Shown here: positions 21,858 to 34,301 of the stretch, piece by piece
Numbering within the stretch: the first letter of the stretch is position 1
Layout: every line of letters begins with the position of its first letter
Notes under the pieces: model-generated
The model's input: only the letters and a program-made list of their open reading frames with translations
What the model was told of the DNA's origin: nothing
Database searches by the model: none
Translations under genes and position numbers: made by a program
DNA from: Helianthus annuus
Lineage: Eukaryota; Streptophyta; Magnoliopsida; Asterales; Asteraceae
Length of the DNA stretch: 64,000 nucleotides
Direction: 5' to 3'
Assembly (NCBI RefSeq): GCF_002127325.2
Contig: NC_035448.2
Coordinates: 86,694,587-86,758,586, forward strand

Positions 21858-24800
21858 TGGATGCATTGGTTCCAAATAACTGGGGGTACTTTTCTTTCAT
21901 TTGATCTTCGCGTTCCCAGGTGTACTCTGGGCCACGTCGGGAGTTCCAACGAACTCGAACAAGAGGGATTCTCTTGTGTTTGAGGACCTTAACATCCCGG
22001 TCCGTGATTTCAACTGGTTCCTCGACGAACTGCAACCGCTCGTCGATAGTGAGTTCCTTAAAAGGAACTATGAGGGTCTCATCTGATAGGCACTTCTTCA
22101 GATTCGACACGTGAAATACATTGTGAACTGCACCGAGTTCAGCTGGTAGGTTCAGTCTGTAGGCTACTGGGCCTATTCTTTCAGTGATTTCGAACGGTCC
22201 AACATACCGTGGATTGAGTTTGCCTCGTTTACCAAATCGAACCACACCCTTCCAGGGTGAGACTTTAAGTAAAACCCGGTCCCCGACCTGAAATTCCAAT
22301 GGCCTCTTACGCTTATCCGCGTAGGCTTTCTGACGGTCGCGTGCTGCCGCCATGCGTTGTCGTATCTGTGCAATCTTTTCTGTGGCGTCCACTACAATCT
22401 CTGGACCCGTAATCTGACTATCCCCCACCTCTGCCCAACAGAGAGGTGACCGGCATTTACGTCCGTACAATGCCTCGAATGGAGCGGCTTGAATGCTGGT
22501 GTGGTAACTGTTATTGTATGAAAACTACACTAAAGGGAGATGCTTTTCCCAGCCGTTGCCGAAATCGATAACACACGCACGAAGCATGTCTTCTAGAGTT
22601 TGAATCGTGCGCTCAGACTGCCCATCCGTCTAAGGGTGATATGCTGTGCTCATGTCTAAACGAGAGCCAAACGCTTTGTGCATCGCTTGCCATAGCTCTG
22701 ACGTGAATCGTGCATCCCGATCCGAGATGATGGAGGTGGGTACCCCGTGCCTTGAAACAACTTCTTTAAGATAGATGTCTGCGAGAGTGGAGAACTTATC
22801 CGTTTCCTTAATAGCCAGGAAGTGTGCAGACTTGGTGAGTCGATCCACGATCACCCATATGGTATCATTCTCACGCTGGGATCTAGGTAAGCCCGTAACG
22901 AAATCCATGGAAATTTCTTCCCATTTCCACTGTGGTATCCTGGGTTGTTGCAGTAGACCTGCGGGTTTCTGATATTCAACCTTGACTCTCGTACAGGTCA
23001 AGCACTTGCCGACATAGGTGGCGATGTGGGCTTTCACACTTGGCCACCAGTATGTTGTTTTGATATCGTGGTACATTTTATCCGACCCTGGGTGTACCGA
23101 GTAGCGAGACTTGTGCGCTTCGTCCATCACAAGCTCTCGTAGACCGCCATAAAGTGGGACCCAAATACGCCCTGTTACATAGTAGGCGCCGTCTTCCTTT
23201 TGTTCCATGCGTTGCCTTGAGCCGCGTAAGGCTTCAGCCATGACATTCTCGGGTTTTAAAGCTTCTATCTGAGCAGCTCGTATCTGTGCAGGAAGACTGG
23301 ACTGAATAGTAAGCTGTAGTGCTCGCACGCGCTTAGGTAAGGTGTCTTTCCGACTAAGGGCGTCGGCCACAACGTTGGCCTTGCCTGGATGATACTTGAT
23401 AGCGCATTCGTAATCATTAAGCAGTTCGACCCATTGTCGTTGACGCATATTCAATTCCTTCTGCTTGAAGATATGCTCGAGACTCCTGTGATCGGTGTAA
23501 ATTGTGCACTTGGTACCGTACAGGTAGTGTCGCCATATCTTAAGCGCAAAAACAACAGCTCCCAGCTCTAAATCGTGCGTCATGTAGTTCCGTTCATGAA
23601 CCTTGAGTTGATGAGAGGCGTAGGCAATAACTTTATCCCGCTGCATCAATACACAACCAAGCCCCTGTATCGATGCGTCACAATAAACCACGAAGTCATC
23701 CGTGCCCTCGGGCAGTGAGAGGATAGGTGCGCTGCATAGTCTATCCTTCAGGTACTGAAAAGCAGTTTCCTGCGTATTACCCCATCTGTAAACGACACCT
23801 TTCTGTGTCAGCATAGTAAGCGGCTGCGCGATCTTGGAGAAGTCTTTGATAAACCGCCTGTAGTATCCCGCCAAACCCAAGAATTGGCGTATTTTTGTTG
23901 GTGTACGCGGTGCAGGCCAGTTCCTGATCGAATCTACCTTGGATGGATCGACATGGATCCCATCCCTGTTCACCACATGGCCTAAGAAGTGGACTTCACG
24001 AAGCCAGAAGTCGCATTTTGAAAACTTTGCGTACAGTTGCTCCTTTCGAAGAAGTTCCAAGATAAGACGTAAATGCTGCTCGTGTTCCTCCTGACTCTTG
24101 GAGTAGATCAGAATGTCGTCGATGAAGACAATGACGAACTTGTCAAGATAAGGTTTGCACACCCTGTTCATAAGATCCATGAAGACTGCAGGCGCGTTCG
24201 TAAGCCCGAATGGCATGACCAGAAACTCGTAATGGCCGTAGCGAGTTCTGAATGCTGTCTTGGAGACGTCCTCATCCCGGACTCTCAGCTGATGGTAACC
24301 TGACCTTAGATCAATCTTGGAGTAGTAACTCGACCCTTGCAACTGGTCGAATAAGTCGTCAATGCGAGGAAGAGGATAGCGGTTCTTCACCGTGACCTTG
24401 TTCAGTTCGCGATAATCAATGCACATTCTGAAAGTGCCATCCTTCTTTTTCACGAATAGTACTGGAGCTCCCCAAGGCGAAGAGCTTGGACGAATGAAGC
24501 CCTTATCCAAGAGCTCTTGTAGTTGCTTCGAAAGTTCTTCCAGTTCGGTTGGAGCGAAACGATATGGTGCGCAGGCTATTGGTGCTGCTCCAGGTGCCAA
24601 CTCAATCTGAAACTCGACTTGACGATGAGGCGGTAAACCGGGTAAATCTTCAGGAAACACCTGAGGGAAGTCACGCACAACTGGAATAACCTCCAGCTTC
24701 TTTTCCTTTGCTGATACGTCAGTGACAAGTGCCAGAATTGCAGTGTGACCCTTTCGTAAACATTTCTGCGCCTTCAAGAAAGAAATGATGCCAACCACAG

Positions 24801-26487
24801 CACCACTCTTGTCGCCTTGAACTTCGAGAGGTTCTTGACTAGAACGAGGAATACGAATGACCTTTTCCTTGCATAAAATCTCTGCGTGATGCTGGGATAA
24901 CCAGTCCATACCGATGACGACGTCGAAACTACCCAAAACTATGGGTATAAGATCAATCGAAAAGGTCTGACCAGCTAGTACAATACTACAACCCTTGATT
25001 ACATGAGCAGCTTCTACACTTTTACCATTTGCTAGTTCTACGACATGTTTGGTGTTTAGGGGTGTTGGTGTACGTTTTAACAATTTACTCATTTTCAAAG
25101 ACATATAGCTCGTATCCGCACCCGAATCAAACAAAACAGTAACATAAATATCGTCGAGAAGAAACTTACCCATAACGACATTGGGATCATTTCTGGCATC
25201 ACCCTGCCCCAACACAAACACACGACCCCTTGCTTCATTGCCATTGTTGTTCCCTCCGTTGTTGTTGTTGTTGCCATTTCCCTGGTTGTTGTTATGGTTG
25301 TTGTTGTTCTGGTTCCTGTTCAGCTGAGGGCAGTGCCTTCTGAAGTGACCCTCTGCACCGCAATGAAAACACCCTTTGTTGCCCTGCTGCTGATTCTGCT
25401 GTGCTGGCGGCTGCTGCTGATTCTGGTTCGCAGGTCGAGGGCTTCTACAATCTTTGGCCTCATGACCCATCTTGAGGCATCTTTGACAGCGACCCTTATT
25501 ACACTGGCCACTGTGGTGTTTGCTGCAGGTGTTACACTTCGGGAGGTTTCCTCGATATCCTCCCTGTCTGTAGCTGCCTGAGGAGTGCTGACCGGGACTC
25601 TGGTAACTGTCTGTCTTTCGTTGCTGAGCTTGTGACTGCACTGAAGCTGACCCCTTGCTAGAATCCCCATCCCATTTTGTCTTGTTTTCACTGGGAGTAG
25701 CAAGTGTAGTAGAAGCAGTAGCGGTAGCAGTAGCGCTGATACGCTTTGGCAGTCTGTTCTGATCCACTGCCTGATCTGTGATGCGGTGAGCGAGGCGCTG
25801 AATAGCCTGAATGTTGTCAAGATTAGCCGATGTTACGTGGCTCTGGATTTCTGGCGCCAAACCCTTGAGATACAACTCAATACGCTTGTATGGAGGGTCT
25901 ACCATGGTTGGACACAACACAGCCAACTCGTTTGACCGTTTAGTATATGCTTCAATCTCTGACCCAGTCATTTTCAAATGATAAAACTCATCCTCCAGCT
26001 TGTGGATGTCTTCCCGAGTACAGTACTCACGTTTAATCAGTTCCTTGAAGTCATTCCAAGGGGTGGCGTTAGCAGCTGCCAACCCTAGGATCTGCACTTG
26101 CGCGTTCCACCAAGTCAACGCGATCCCTTCCAAAGTACCAGTGGCATACTTAACCCTGCGAGCCTCAGGGCATTCACACATCTCGAACACAGACTCGAGT
26201 TTTTCAAACCAGTGGAGGAGTCCAACCGCTCCTTCGGTGCCGCCGAACGTGCTAGGGCGACAATCCATGAAATTCTTGAAAGTGCAGACAGGCTGCTGCG
26301 CGTGCTGACCTATTGTGTACGAATAGGACAAAGTTAAATACGAGAATTAATGTAGGATCTAAAGATCCTAGTGTGTGTCTATACTGCAGGGTATACTACC
26401 TGCTTGAGCAGCTGCAAGTGCCGCAGCAACTTGAGCTTGAACAAGAGCCTCTAGCTGGGCTTGAGTCATGTTAATACGTCCGGCCAC
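21769..26487 (-). pseudogene. gag-pol: gag-pol of element C, one long frame broken by two integrase nonsense codons
   Basis: From the in-frame start at 26331 the frame is open for 1233 residues: capsid, CCHC knuckles (about 282-295 and 322-335), protease D-S-G-A (about 402), RT Y-R-E-L-N-K (about 635) and F-I-D-D (about 736), RNase H C-D-A-S (about 882), integrase zinc domain (about 1070-1110) and core to A-Y-H-P. TAG at 22630-22632 replaces the Gln after H-P, and TAG at 22525-22527 replaces the Glu of L-V-E-F, which is not the catalytic Glu. The frame then runs from 22470 to 21769 with G-P-F and chromodomain motifs. The gag ATG at 26485-26487 is GTG. Without readthrough it would give a polyprotein lacking the integrase C-terminal third. 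Confidence 0.9.
26310..26399 (-). other. Putative 90-bp gag intron (element C)
   Basis: Identical in position and borders to the B copy at 9284-9373. Confidence 0.65.
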
Positions 26488-26795
26488 TGATCTTCACATC
26501 AAAAGCAACATAGGTGAGAGAGGTTCGCGAATAGTGCGGCGACAGAAGAGGGTAAGCACATAGGTGTTCTTAAGCAATAACAAGTAGTGAGCAAAGTAAT
26601 GTAAGCATACTACGAGCAAGGTTCTATGCAAATTCTAGCATGTAGGCAATAAACATAAACCTTATTACCTAGGATGTTGAGTCTTGCACGTGGAGCGAAG
26701 CGTCTTTGTGGATCGTTGAGAGCACTGTTCTGGTTATAGTCTGGTTTTAATAAAAACGTTTTTCCCATATTAAAACCAAGTTCTCTATAACCAAT

Positions 26796-26811
26796 GGCTC
26801 TGATACCAATC
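26796..26811 (-). other. Primer-binding site, tRNA-iMet type (element C)
   Basis: The reverse complement reads GATTGGTATCAGAGCC, adjoining LTR3. Confidence 0.92.
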
Positions 26812-29376
26812 TGTCACACCCCCAAAATCCACCCGCGGAGTATCACCGCTTGGGAGCGTGACTGACCAGGATCAAGCCACCAATCATACAGAAGAATACA
26901 TATAATAAAAGTAGTTGTCATTTAAACCAAACCAAATCCATATGAAAGGTGTTTCAAATCATAAGAAAGTTATCTTTGTTTAGCGGAAGCGTATAAATAA
27001 AACCCATCGTAACAAGTATCAAATATCAAAAGTGTTCAACAGGATAATCACGATCCAAGCCCACAACGACCTGCTCCTCCCTGTGCAAGCTCCATATACC
27101 TAACGACATGCAAGGCATGTAACAAAGGATCAACAACTAGTTGAGCGAGTTCACAGAAAGTAAATGCGTAATAGTAAGTTCCTTTGTAACAGGTGGCTCT
27201 ACTGGGCCGTTAGTACGTTCTATTGGTGGGGGCTTCCCATGTTGTATAACCACTAGACTATTCGTAACCATATGTGTTCTTCACAATCCGAGAACAGTAG
27301 TAAGTATAAGTTCACGTAGGTCTTACGTGAGTATCCTTCACATCCGAGGATAGTAATTAAGTATAAGTATCCTTCACAACCGAGGATAGTAATATGTATA
27401 GGTATCCTTCACAACCGAGGATAGTAATATGTATAAGTATCCTTCACAACCGAGGATAGTAGTAAGTATATGTGTACGTAGATTGCACGTATGTGTCCTG
27501 CACAACCGAGGACGATGGTATGGTAGTCTAGTAATAGTGTAAGTACAGTTTTATTCAATCTCAATCCTTCAATCCCAATTCCCGTGCCCTGGGAATCCCA
27601 TGCCTTAGTAAGGGTGTGAACTCACCTTGGTTTGCTCGGTATGTTATTGCTTCTAGGGTTTATTAATCGTCTAAGTCCGTTACACACGACCTAGGATATG
27701 TTGCACATGATACAATGTAAGTGTTCCAAACAATTAGGGTTTACAAGTCACTGAAGTCTAAACAGTTGTGATCCGTGTACGAGTGGTGTACAGAATGGTA
27801 TAATAAGAATTATTGTCATGTATAGAATCATGCGGTAACATTCAATAACATGCAGTCATAAACAGAACACACGGTAAGCTCTAACACATGTATTTACAGG
27901 TAAACCGTCATCCTTCACTTATAACTCAAACACTAATTCAATCAAACCTTGAACATGTGTGTTATCAGCAAACATATCAGATCATGTCTATTAATCATAA
28001 AACTTGGACCCTAAGCACAACAAAACCCTGACATACCTCCCCCCCTTACAAACTCGGACCTAGAATCTTTTCTTTACAAAAATTCGGACTAGGGGTGGGG
28101 GTTTGGGGCCATAAACTCGGACTCATAGACATATATTCAAGAAGTTCGGACATCATCAAGCATTTAAAGGTCGGACTAAGGGTTCCCCTTTAAAACTCGG
28201 ACCAAGTGAATCAGCTTACAAAATTCGGACCTCCCATTGGCAAGAAGGTCGGACCCCATGTACAACTCAAAGGTCGGACTCCCTGATTCATCTAAAAAAA
28301 GTCGGACCTGTGTTTTCTTTTCAAAAGACTTCGGACAGCTTTACAATAAAGGTCGGCCACTATGCAAACCAATTAAAACTCGGACCATCATGATCTTTTA
28401 TAATGTTCGGGCTTATGTGTTTCTTTATAAAAGTCGGACTTCATCCATGCCTTAAAACTCGGACCTGATTATCATTTAAAAAGTCGGACATCACCATGTT
28501 TAAATAACTCGGACCATGACAAGATTACAAAGGTCGGACCTTAAGCAAACTTAAGAAACTCGGTCCACATGTTGTTTGTATAAACTTCGGACTATTTATA
28601 ATATGTATAAAACTCGGAGATAAGCTTGTTGTGTAAACGTAAACCTCAGACAGAAAATCAAACATACGAACATTTCATCACGATTGAATCAGTTACATTC
28701 CTACCTTCAACAACAGTGTTTCTAACCCTAGTTTCATTCATACTTACGGCAGAATCAAATCAATCGACCTATGATCACTAATAACAAATCATTACAGGAA
28801 CAATCCATCAAACATACAACTAATCATCATCATCACAATATTCAACATCAATCGAAAACACAGAACCATCCTATGATAAACTAGGGTTCTCAAGAATTAC
28901 AAGAATCATGCATTGTTAACAATCCAACAATCAATAAACAATGATTACACAATTACCTTGAATGATTCTAGAGAAAGAGGAATCAAGAATGATGATTATC
29001 TTGTGCCAATGATGATGGTGATGATGATTGCTAGAGAAAGTGAATGTACGTGCTTTGGTTTTTGTGCAAAATGATTAGTGAAATGGAATTAGGGTTAAGT
29101 ATGATTTAGGTATCACTAATAACTATTTACACCCTCCATTATTCTATTTTACAAGAGTGCACTATCTCAATCAATTTCACAGTTTCACCACTAAGTTTAT
29201 ACATTTGACCAGTTTATCACAATTAACACACATAGTCATGCGCAATCACACCATACACTTCATTATATCAAAACGTATATAATTTCATAGCAATTAATTG
29301 TGCAAATAATCAACTAAACAATACAGGAACGTGCAATAAATGTGAAATAGAAATCTTGGAAATTCGAGTTGTCACA
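26812..29376 (-). repeat. LTR3 of the B-C array (complete 5' LTR)
   Basis: 2565 bp, sense TGTGACAACTCGAATTTCC...GGGGGTGTGACA. Contents in sense order: leader-like segment with donor AAG/GTAATT (near 28955), GTCCGA array (28050-28615), donor AAG/GTGAGT (near 27625), hairpin array (27274-27515), acceptor (near 27110). It is the undisturbed reference for locating the insertions of A (at ATCAG) and D (at CATAC). The right flank TACCT would be the array's duplication, but its partner is outside the window. Confidence 0.94.
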
Positions 29377-31750
29377 TACCTTTCACCCAAACAAACCTAG
29401 GGTGTCAGGAACGGGATTTGTCAAGTCCTATGGTACCATTACTTACTACCGAGCGGCGTAGCTAATGTTAATGAATGTAGTAAAGAACCGATTATGCAAA
29501 CCAAATGTCATACCAAAAGTAACAAGTTATGTGAAAACAATGTACTAAGTATGCTAAGTAAACATACAAAGCAGAAAAGTCATGTAAAACAATGTGCTAA
29601 TATGCCATGTAAACATATATAGCAAAACAATGTAATGTAAATCAATGTGCTAGCATGCTAAGTTAACATACATAGCAAAACAATGTAATAAAATCATGTA
29701 CTATAAGTGTACTAAAGAACATAGCAAGCATATGATGTGAAAACAAGAAAGCACGAAAGTAACAAGTAGGCACATGTGTTTCACCCCAAAATGTTTGGAA
29801 AACAGTAAAAGAGGGGACTATGTACTCACATAGACACCTTGAAAGCATTTGAAAGATGGGGTTCTATGTACTCACTTGAGATTGCTTAGAAGTCGTAGGA
29901 TAACCACCAAGCAATGCTAGAAGATCACGGAATCAAACGGCACCTATATAGATAACTACATAAATAAACGGACCTATCGGAGGATCGGGTAGTACGAGGG
30001 TTCGTAAACCAAATTAGTAGGGGAACTTATGTAACATGGTTTAACAAAGCCTACGTACTAAAACGAAACCTATCCTAAGTGCTTTTGACCCGTTACGACC
30101 CGCTTAGGTAGCTTATTCTACTTTAACGCGTCGTTCGCGTGAAACGCGTTCGGAAAGCCTAACTAGTCCTATGACATGTAAGATATGCCTTAACATGCTT
30201 AATATTGTTGCTAAATCAGTTTAGATGTCAAAAATTATGTTACATAGGCTTAAAATGAATTTTGGCGCAAAAAGGGTATTTTGGTAATTTACCTAAGGCA
30301 TAAGAACTACTTATCATACAACTACTTAAACGTCATGACCATAAGGTATAACCTCGGAAGGTTATTCCCTATACAACTATGGTCACCTAAAATGTTTGGT
30401 CGGATCCTAAAGATCGACCAAATGAGTCGGGTTCATAAGCATAAGTGATTGATTAGATCGCTTACCTTTACGACCCTAAACAAGCACAAATCTAAAAGCG
30501 ACGAGCTAAACATGCTAGAACATGTTTAGTAATGTTTAGAAAACAGGTTTGGTATTAAAACAAACGGTTTTAATACCCTAGAGTAGTTTGTTTACAAAAT
30601 ACGCGAGAAAACGCATTTTGGCCGAAACTACGACTCGTCACTGAGCCTAGATAACGTGGTAATCAGTAGGTATAGTCACTAGGGACTATAACCATCGTGA
30701 TTACGCTCACGTTATGAAGTTCAAACGAACTTCGCGTTGACCATAAACTGGTCAATGCAGAAAGTCAAACGCAGTTTGACTTTAACGCCAAAACGAACGA
30801 AAAACGCGAAGGAATACTTACAGAAGGTCCCCGCAAGATTTGAACCCGATTCACTCTCAGGTAGGAAGTATATAAACTTCCACTTAGAGAGTTTTGAATC
30901 AGATTTCAAATGTGAGGGAAAATGAGCAAGACATGGGGGGGGGGTATTTATAGAAAACATGGAACCGTTAAGATCGTTTCTTGTTCCCCAAGCGTTAAAT
31001 CTGAGCCGTACAACACATACCCACTGAATTACAAACCCATGGGAGCCCCTAGGATTGATAAAAACCATTTGCAAGTGGTTTTGAAGTGCTAAACAGCTGC
31101 AAACAGCTGTTTGCAACATTTTTGCATATCTGGGGAGGCCATGCGGCCCGCATCAGGATCCACATAAACTCAGGCGGGCTGCCTAAGGTTGTCTGATCAG
31201 CATAACTTTTCAAAAATGACAGTTTTAGCCCCTGCATGCTTTTAAGTCCATTTTCGACACGTTTAAGGCCCGTTAACCTCATTTCAAGCCTCTAAAATGA
31301 AGTTAAAGTATAGGGAACTCAAAACATGCTCAAAAATATCTCGGATGTCGGTTCGTTTGGTGGTACGATCGTGATGTTCGCTTAATTACGACGGAATGCG
31401 CGTAAGCGCGAAAAACGATCCAAATTGTGCGACGAATGGATATTTCTCATGCCAAACATTAAAACATAATATTTTAATGCTTACATAAATTTTTGGATGT
31501 CCGGATGTATTCAGAACGTAAGTTATGCGCGAAAATGCAAACTTATGCACTTTTTGACGCTTTTAGTCCCTGAATGACCCAAAAGTTTATTTTAGCACAC
31601 CGAACCCCTCAAAGCCTATTTCTAAGCTATGTAAAGGATATTTAGGGTGTGTTTAACTTATGGGCATGTTCCGGAATGTTCGTCACAGTTCAAATCGGCC
31701 ACTTTCACAGTTTGTCAATTTTAGTCCCTGTAAGCGAATAAACTTGATTT
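29377..31750 (-). repeat. Inverted-repeat arm K-left: LTR-like sequence, minus orientation
   Basis: Its reverse complement aligns along its whole length with 32031-34301 plus 44741 to about 44785. It looks like an LTR promoter half: TATA box (TATAAATA, complement at 30945-30952) followed about 130 bp downstream by a donor-like GTAAGT (complement 30816-30821). A degenerate repeat of about 60 bp units lies at 29530-29710. The distal end was cut by insertion of the B-C array at 29376/29377. No convincing gene: the open frames here are not shared as proteins between the arms. Confidence 0.75.
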
Positions 31751-32023
31751 TTGCCATACCAAAGCCTTCAAAACTTATTTCTAAGTTATGTAAAGATTAT
31801 TTAAGGTATGTTAAGAATAAATTGATGTTCCGGAGTATTTGTTGCATATAACTGATTAGGTTTTCGCACCAGTTTGCGTATAATTCTCCAGAAAGCGATA
31901 TAGAGTTTAAAATCGAATAAAAGCCAAAACATGAAAAACATCAAACATAAAGAAACAAACATAGGGATCAAATAACTTTATTTCATTGATAACTGAACTG
32001 TTTACAATGATTACAAGCACAGG
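31751..32023. other. Spacer between the two K arms
   Basis: A/T-rich 273-bp segment between the diverging arms. It includes a second, diverged copy of the unit at 31612-31682 (T-A-T-T-T-C-T-A-A-G core, then GTTCCGG) at 31770-31840. Read on the minus strand it has AATAAA-like motifs. No gene is recognised. Confidence 0.5.
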
Positions 32024-34301
32024 TGTCACAGAAATCAAGTTTATTCGCTTACAGGGACTAAATTCTACAAACTGCGAAAGTATGTCGATTCGTACTGTAA
32101 CGAACATTCCGGAACTTGATCATAAGTTGAACATATCCTAAATATCCTTCACATAGCTTAGAAATAGGCTTTGAGGGGTTCGGTATGCTAAAATAAACTT
32201 ATTTGATCAATAGAGACTAAAAGCGTCAAAAGTGCATAAGTTTGCATTTTCGCTCATATCTTACGTCCTGAATATATCCGGACATCCAAAAATTTATGTA
32301 ATTATTAAAATATTTTATTTTAGTTATTGGCATGATAAAATTCCATTCGTCGCGTAATTTGGATCGTTTTTGCTTTCATTACGATTTCCATCGTAATTAA
32401 CCGAACAACGCAACCGTATGACCAAACGAACCGACATCCGAGATGTTTTTGAGCATATTTTAAGTTTTCTACACTTTAAATTTATTTTAGAGCCTTGAAA
32501 TGGGGTTAACGGGGCTTAAAAGTGCAAAAAAATCAAGTTTTACAAGTACAGGGACCATTTTTGAAATTTCTGACCAGATTCATTGAACCTGGTCCATTTT
32601 GAGATTTTGATGGTTTGATCCCTTGGTTTTGCAACACCATGGGCTGGTATTCAATGGTATTTATCAATCTATGGGCCATTCTAGGGGCTCCCATGGTTTT
32701 ACAAAACCATGGGCACATGTGTACGGTTAAGATTAAAGCACGTTATTCGACGAACGATCTTAACGGTTCCATGAAATCTATAAATACCCCCATTCATTTG
32801 TTGCAACTCACACCTTTTAATCTGATTTCATCTCTCTAAGTTGAAGTATCTACTTCATACCTGAGAGTAATCGGATCAAAGCTTTCGTTCTTGGACCCGT
32901 TGTAAGTATTCTTTCGTTCTTTTACGTTATAGCATTAAAGTCAAACTTTGTTTGACTTTTTGCTTTGACCAGTTTATGGTCAATGCGAAGTTCATTTAAA
33001 CTTCATAACGTGAGCGTAATCATGATGGTTATAGTCCCTAGTGACTATACCTACTGGTTACCACGTTATCTAGGCTCACTGACGAGTCGTAGTTTCGGCC
33101 AAAATACGTATTCTTGCGTATTTTGTAACCAAACTACTTTTAGGTATCAAAACCGTTTGTTTTGATACCAAACCTGTTTTCAAACTTTGTTAAACATGTT
33201 TTAACATGTTTAGCTCGTCACTTTAGGTTTAGTGCTTATGTAGGGTCGTAAGGTAAGCGATCTAGTCAATCGCTTATACTTTCGAACCCAACTCGTTTGG
33301 TCGATCATTAGGATCCGACCAAACACATTAGGTGACCATAGTTGTATTGGTAATAACCTTTCGAGGTTATACCTTATGGTCACTTCGTTTAAGTAGTTGT
33401 ATGATAGGTAGTTTATATGCCTTAGGAAAATTACCAAAATGCCCTTTTTACGCATAAATTCATTTTAAGCATATGTAACCTAAATTTTGACATCTAAACT
33501 GATTAGGTAACTATATTAGACATGTTAAGGCATATTTTACTTGTCATAGGACTAGTTAAGCGATCCAAACGCGTTTTAGGTGAACGACGCGTTAAAGTAG
33601 CATAAGCTACCTAAACGGGTCGTAATGGGTCATAAGCACTTAGGTTAGGTTTCATTTTAGTATGTAGGCTTTGTTAAACCATATCATTTGGGTTCCAATA
33701 CTCATTTGGTTTACGAAACCTCATACTATCCAATCTCCTGATTTATGTCCGATTATTTATGTAGTTATCTATATAGGGTGTCGTTTGATTATGTGATCCC
33801 TCTAGCTTTGCTTGGTCGTTGTTCAAGACTTCTAAGCACCCTCAAGTGAGTACATAGTCCCCTCTTTTACTGTTTTTCAAACGTTTTGAGGTGAAACACA
33901 TGTGCCTACTTGTTACTTTCGTGCTTTCCATGTTTTCATATCATATACTTGCTATGTTCCTTAGTACACTATTAGTACATGATTTCATTATGTTTTGCTA
34001 TGTATGTTTACTTGACATGCTAGCACATTGATTTACATGACTTTTCTGCTTTGTAAGTTAACTTAGCATACTTAGTACATTGTTTTACATTGCATCTCTG
34101 TTGCATATGTTCTCGTAACATATGGACACATTGTTTTACATCTCTACCTTGTATGTTTACTTAGCATACTAGGTACATTACTTTCATAAAACATGCTTAC
34201 ATTTGATATATCATTTGGTTTGTTTAACGGGACTAAATTACATTCATTAACACCGATCATGCCGCTCGGTAGTAGGTAGTGGTACCATAAGACTTGACAA
34301 A
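32024..34301 (+). repeat. Inverted-repeat arm K-right, first part: LTR-like sequence
   Basis: It begins TGTCACAG, and its distal end at 45789 reads TGTGACA, matching inverted LTR termini. It has a TATA box TATAAATA at 32779-32786, a donor-like GTAAGT at 32902, and an approximately 60 bp repeat region at 33960-34190. It is interrupted by element E at 34301 (duplication ACAAA at 34297-34301 and 44736-44740) and resumes at 44741. Neither a primer-binding site nor a coding region is joined to it, so it may be a solo or truncated LTR. Confidence 0.7.
32779..32786 (+). promoter_or_regulatory. TATA box of K-right LTR
   Basis: TATAAATA followed by C-rich sequence. The inverted arm has the same element at 30945-30952 on the minus strand, so the site is conserved in position between arms. 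Confidence 0.65.

Larger units (their letters stand above)
3252..29376 (-). mobile_element. Tandem array B-C: three LTRs and two internal regions of one Tekay-like family
   Basis: Order on the plus strand: LTR1 (3252-4666, cut by A), internal region B (4667-9785), LTR2 (9786-11010 plus 20344-21692, split by D), internal region C (21693-26811), LTR3 (26812-29376). The middle LTR serves both copies. The internal regions correspond base for base at a constant offset of 17026 and share two nonsense codons and a lost gag start codon. The three LTRs differ only at scattered positions. This is the signature of unequal homologous recombination between LTRs, not of two separate insertions. Confidence 0.9.

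Noticed and set aside
30721..31119. 132-residue open frame on the minus strand as a possible gene
   Set aside because: It lies in the promoter half of the K-left LTR-like arm, is not kept as a protein in the other arm, and has no recognisable domain.
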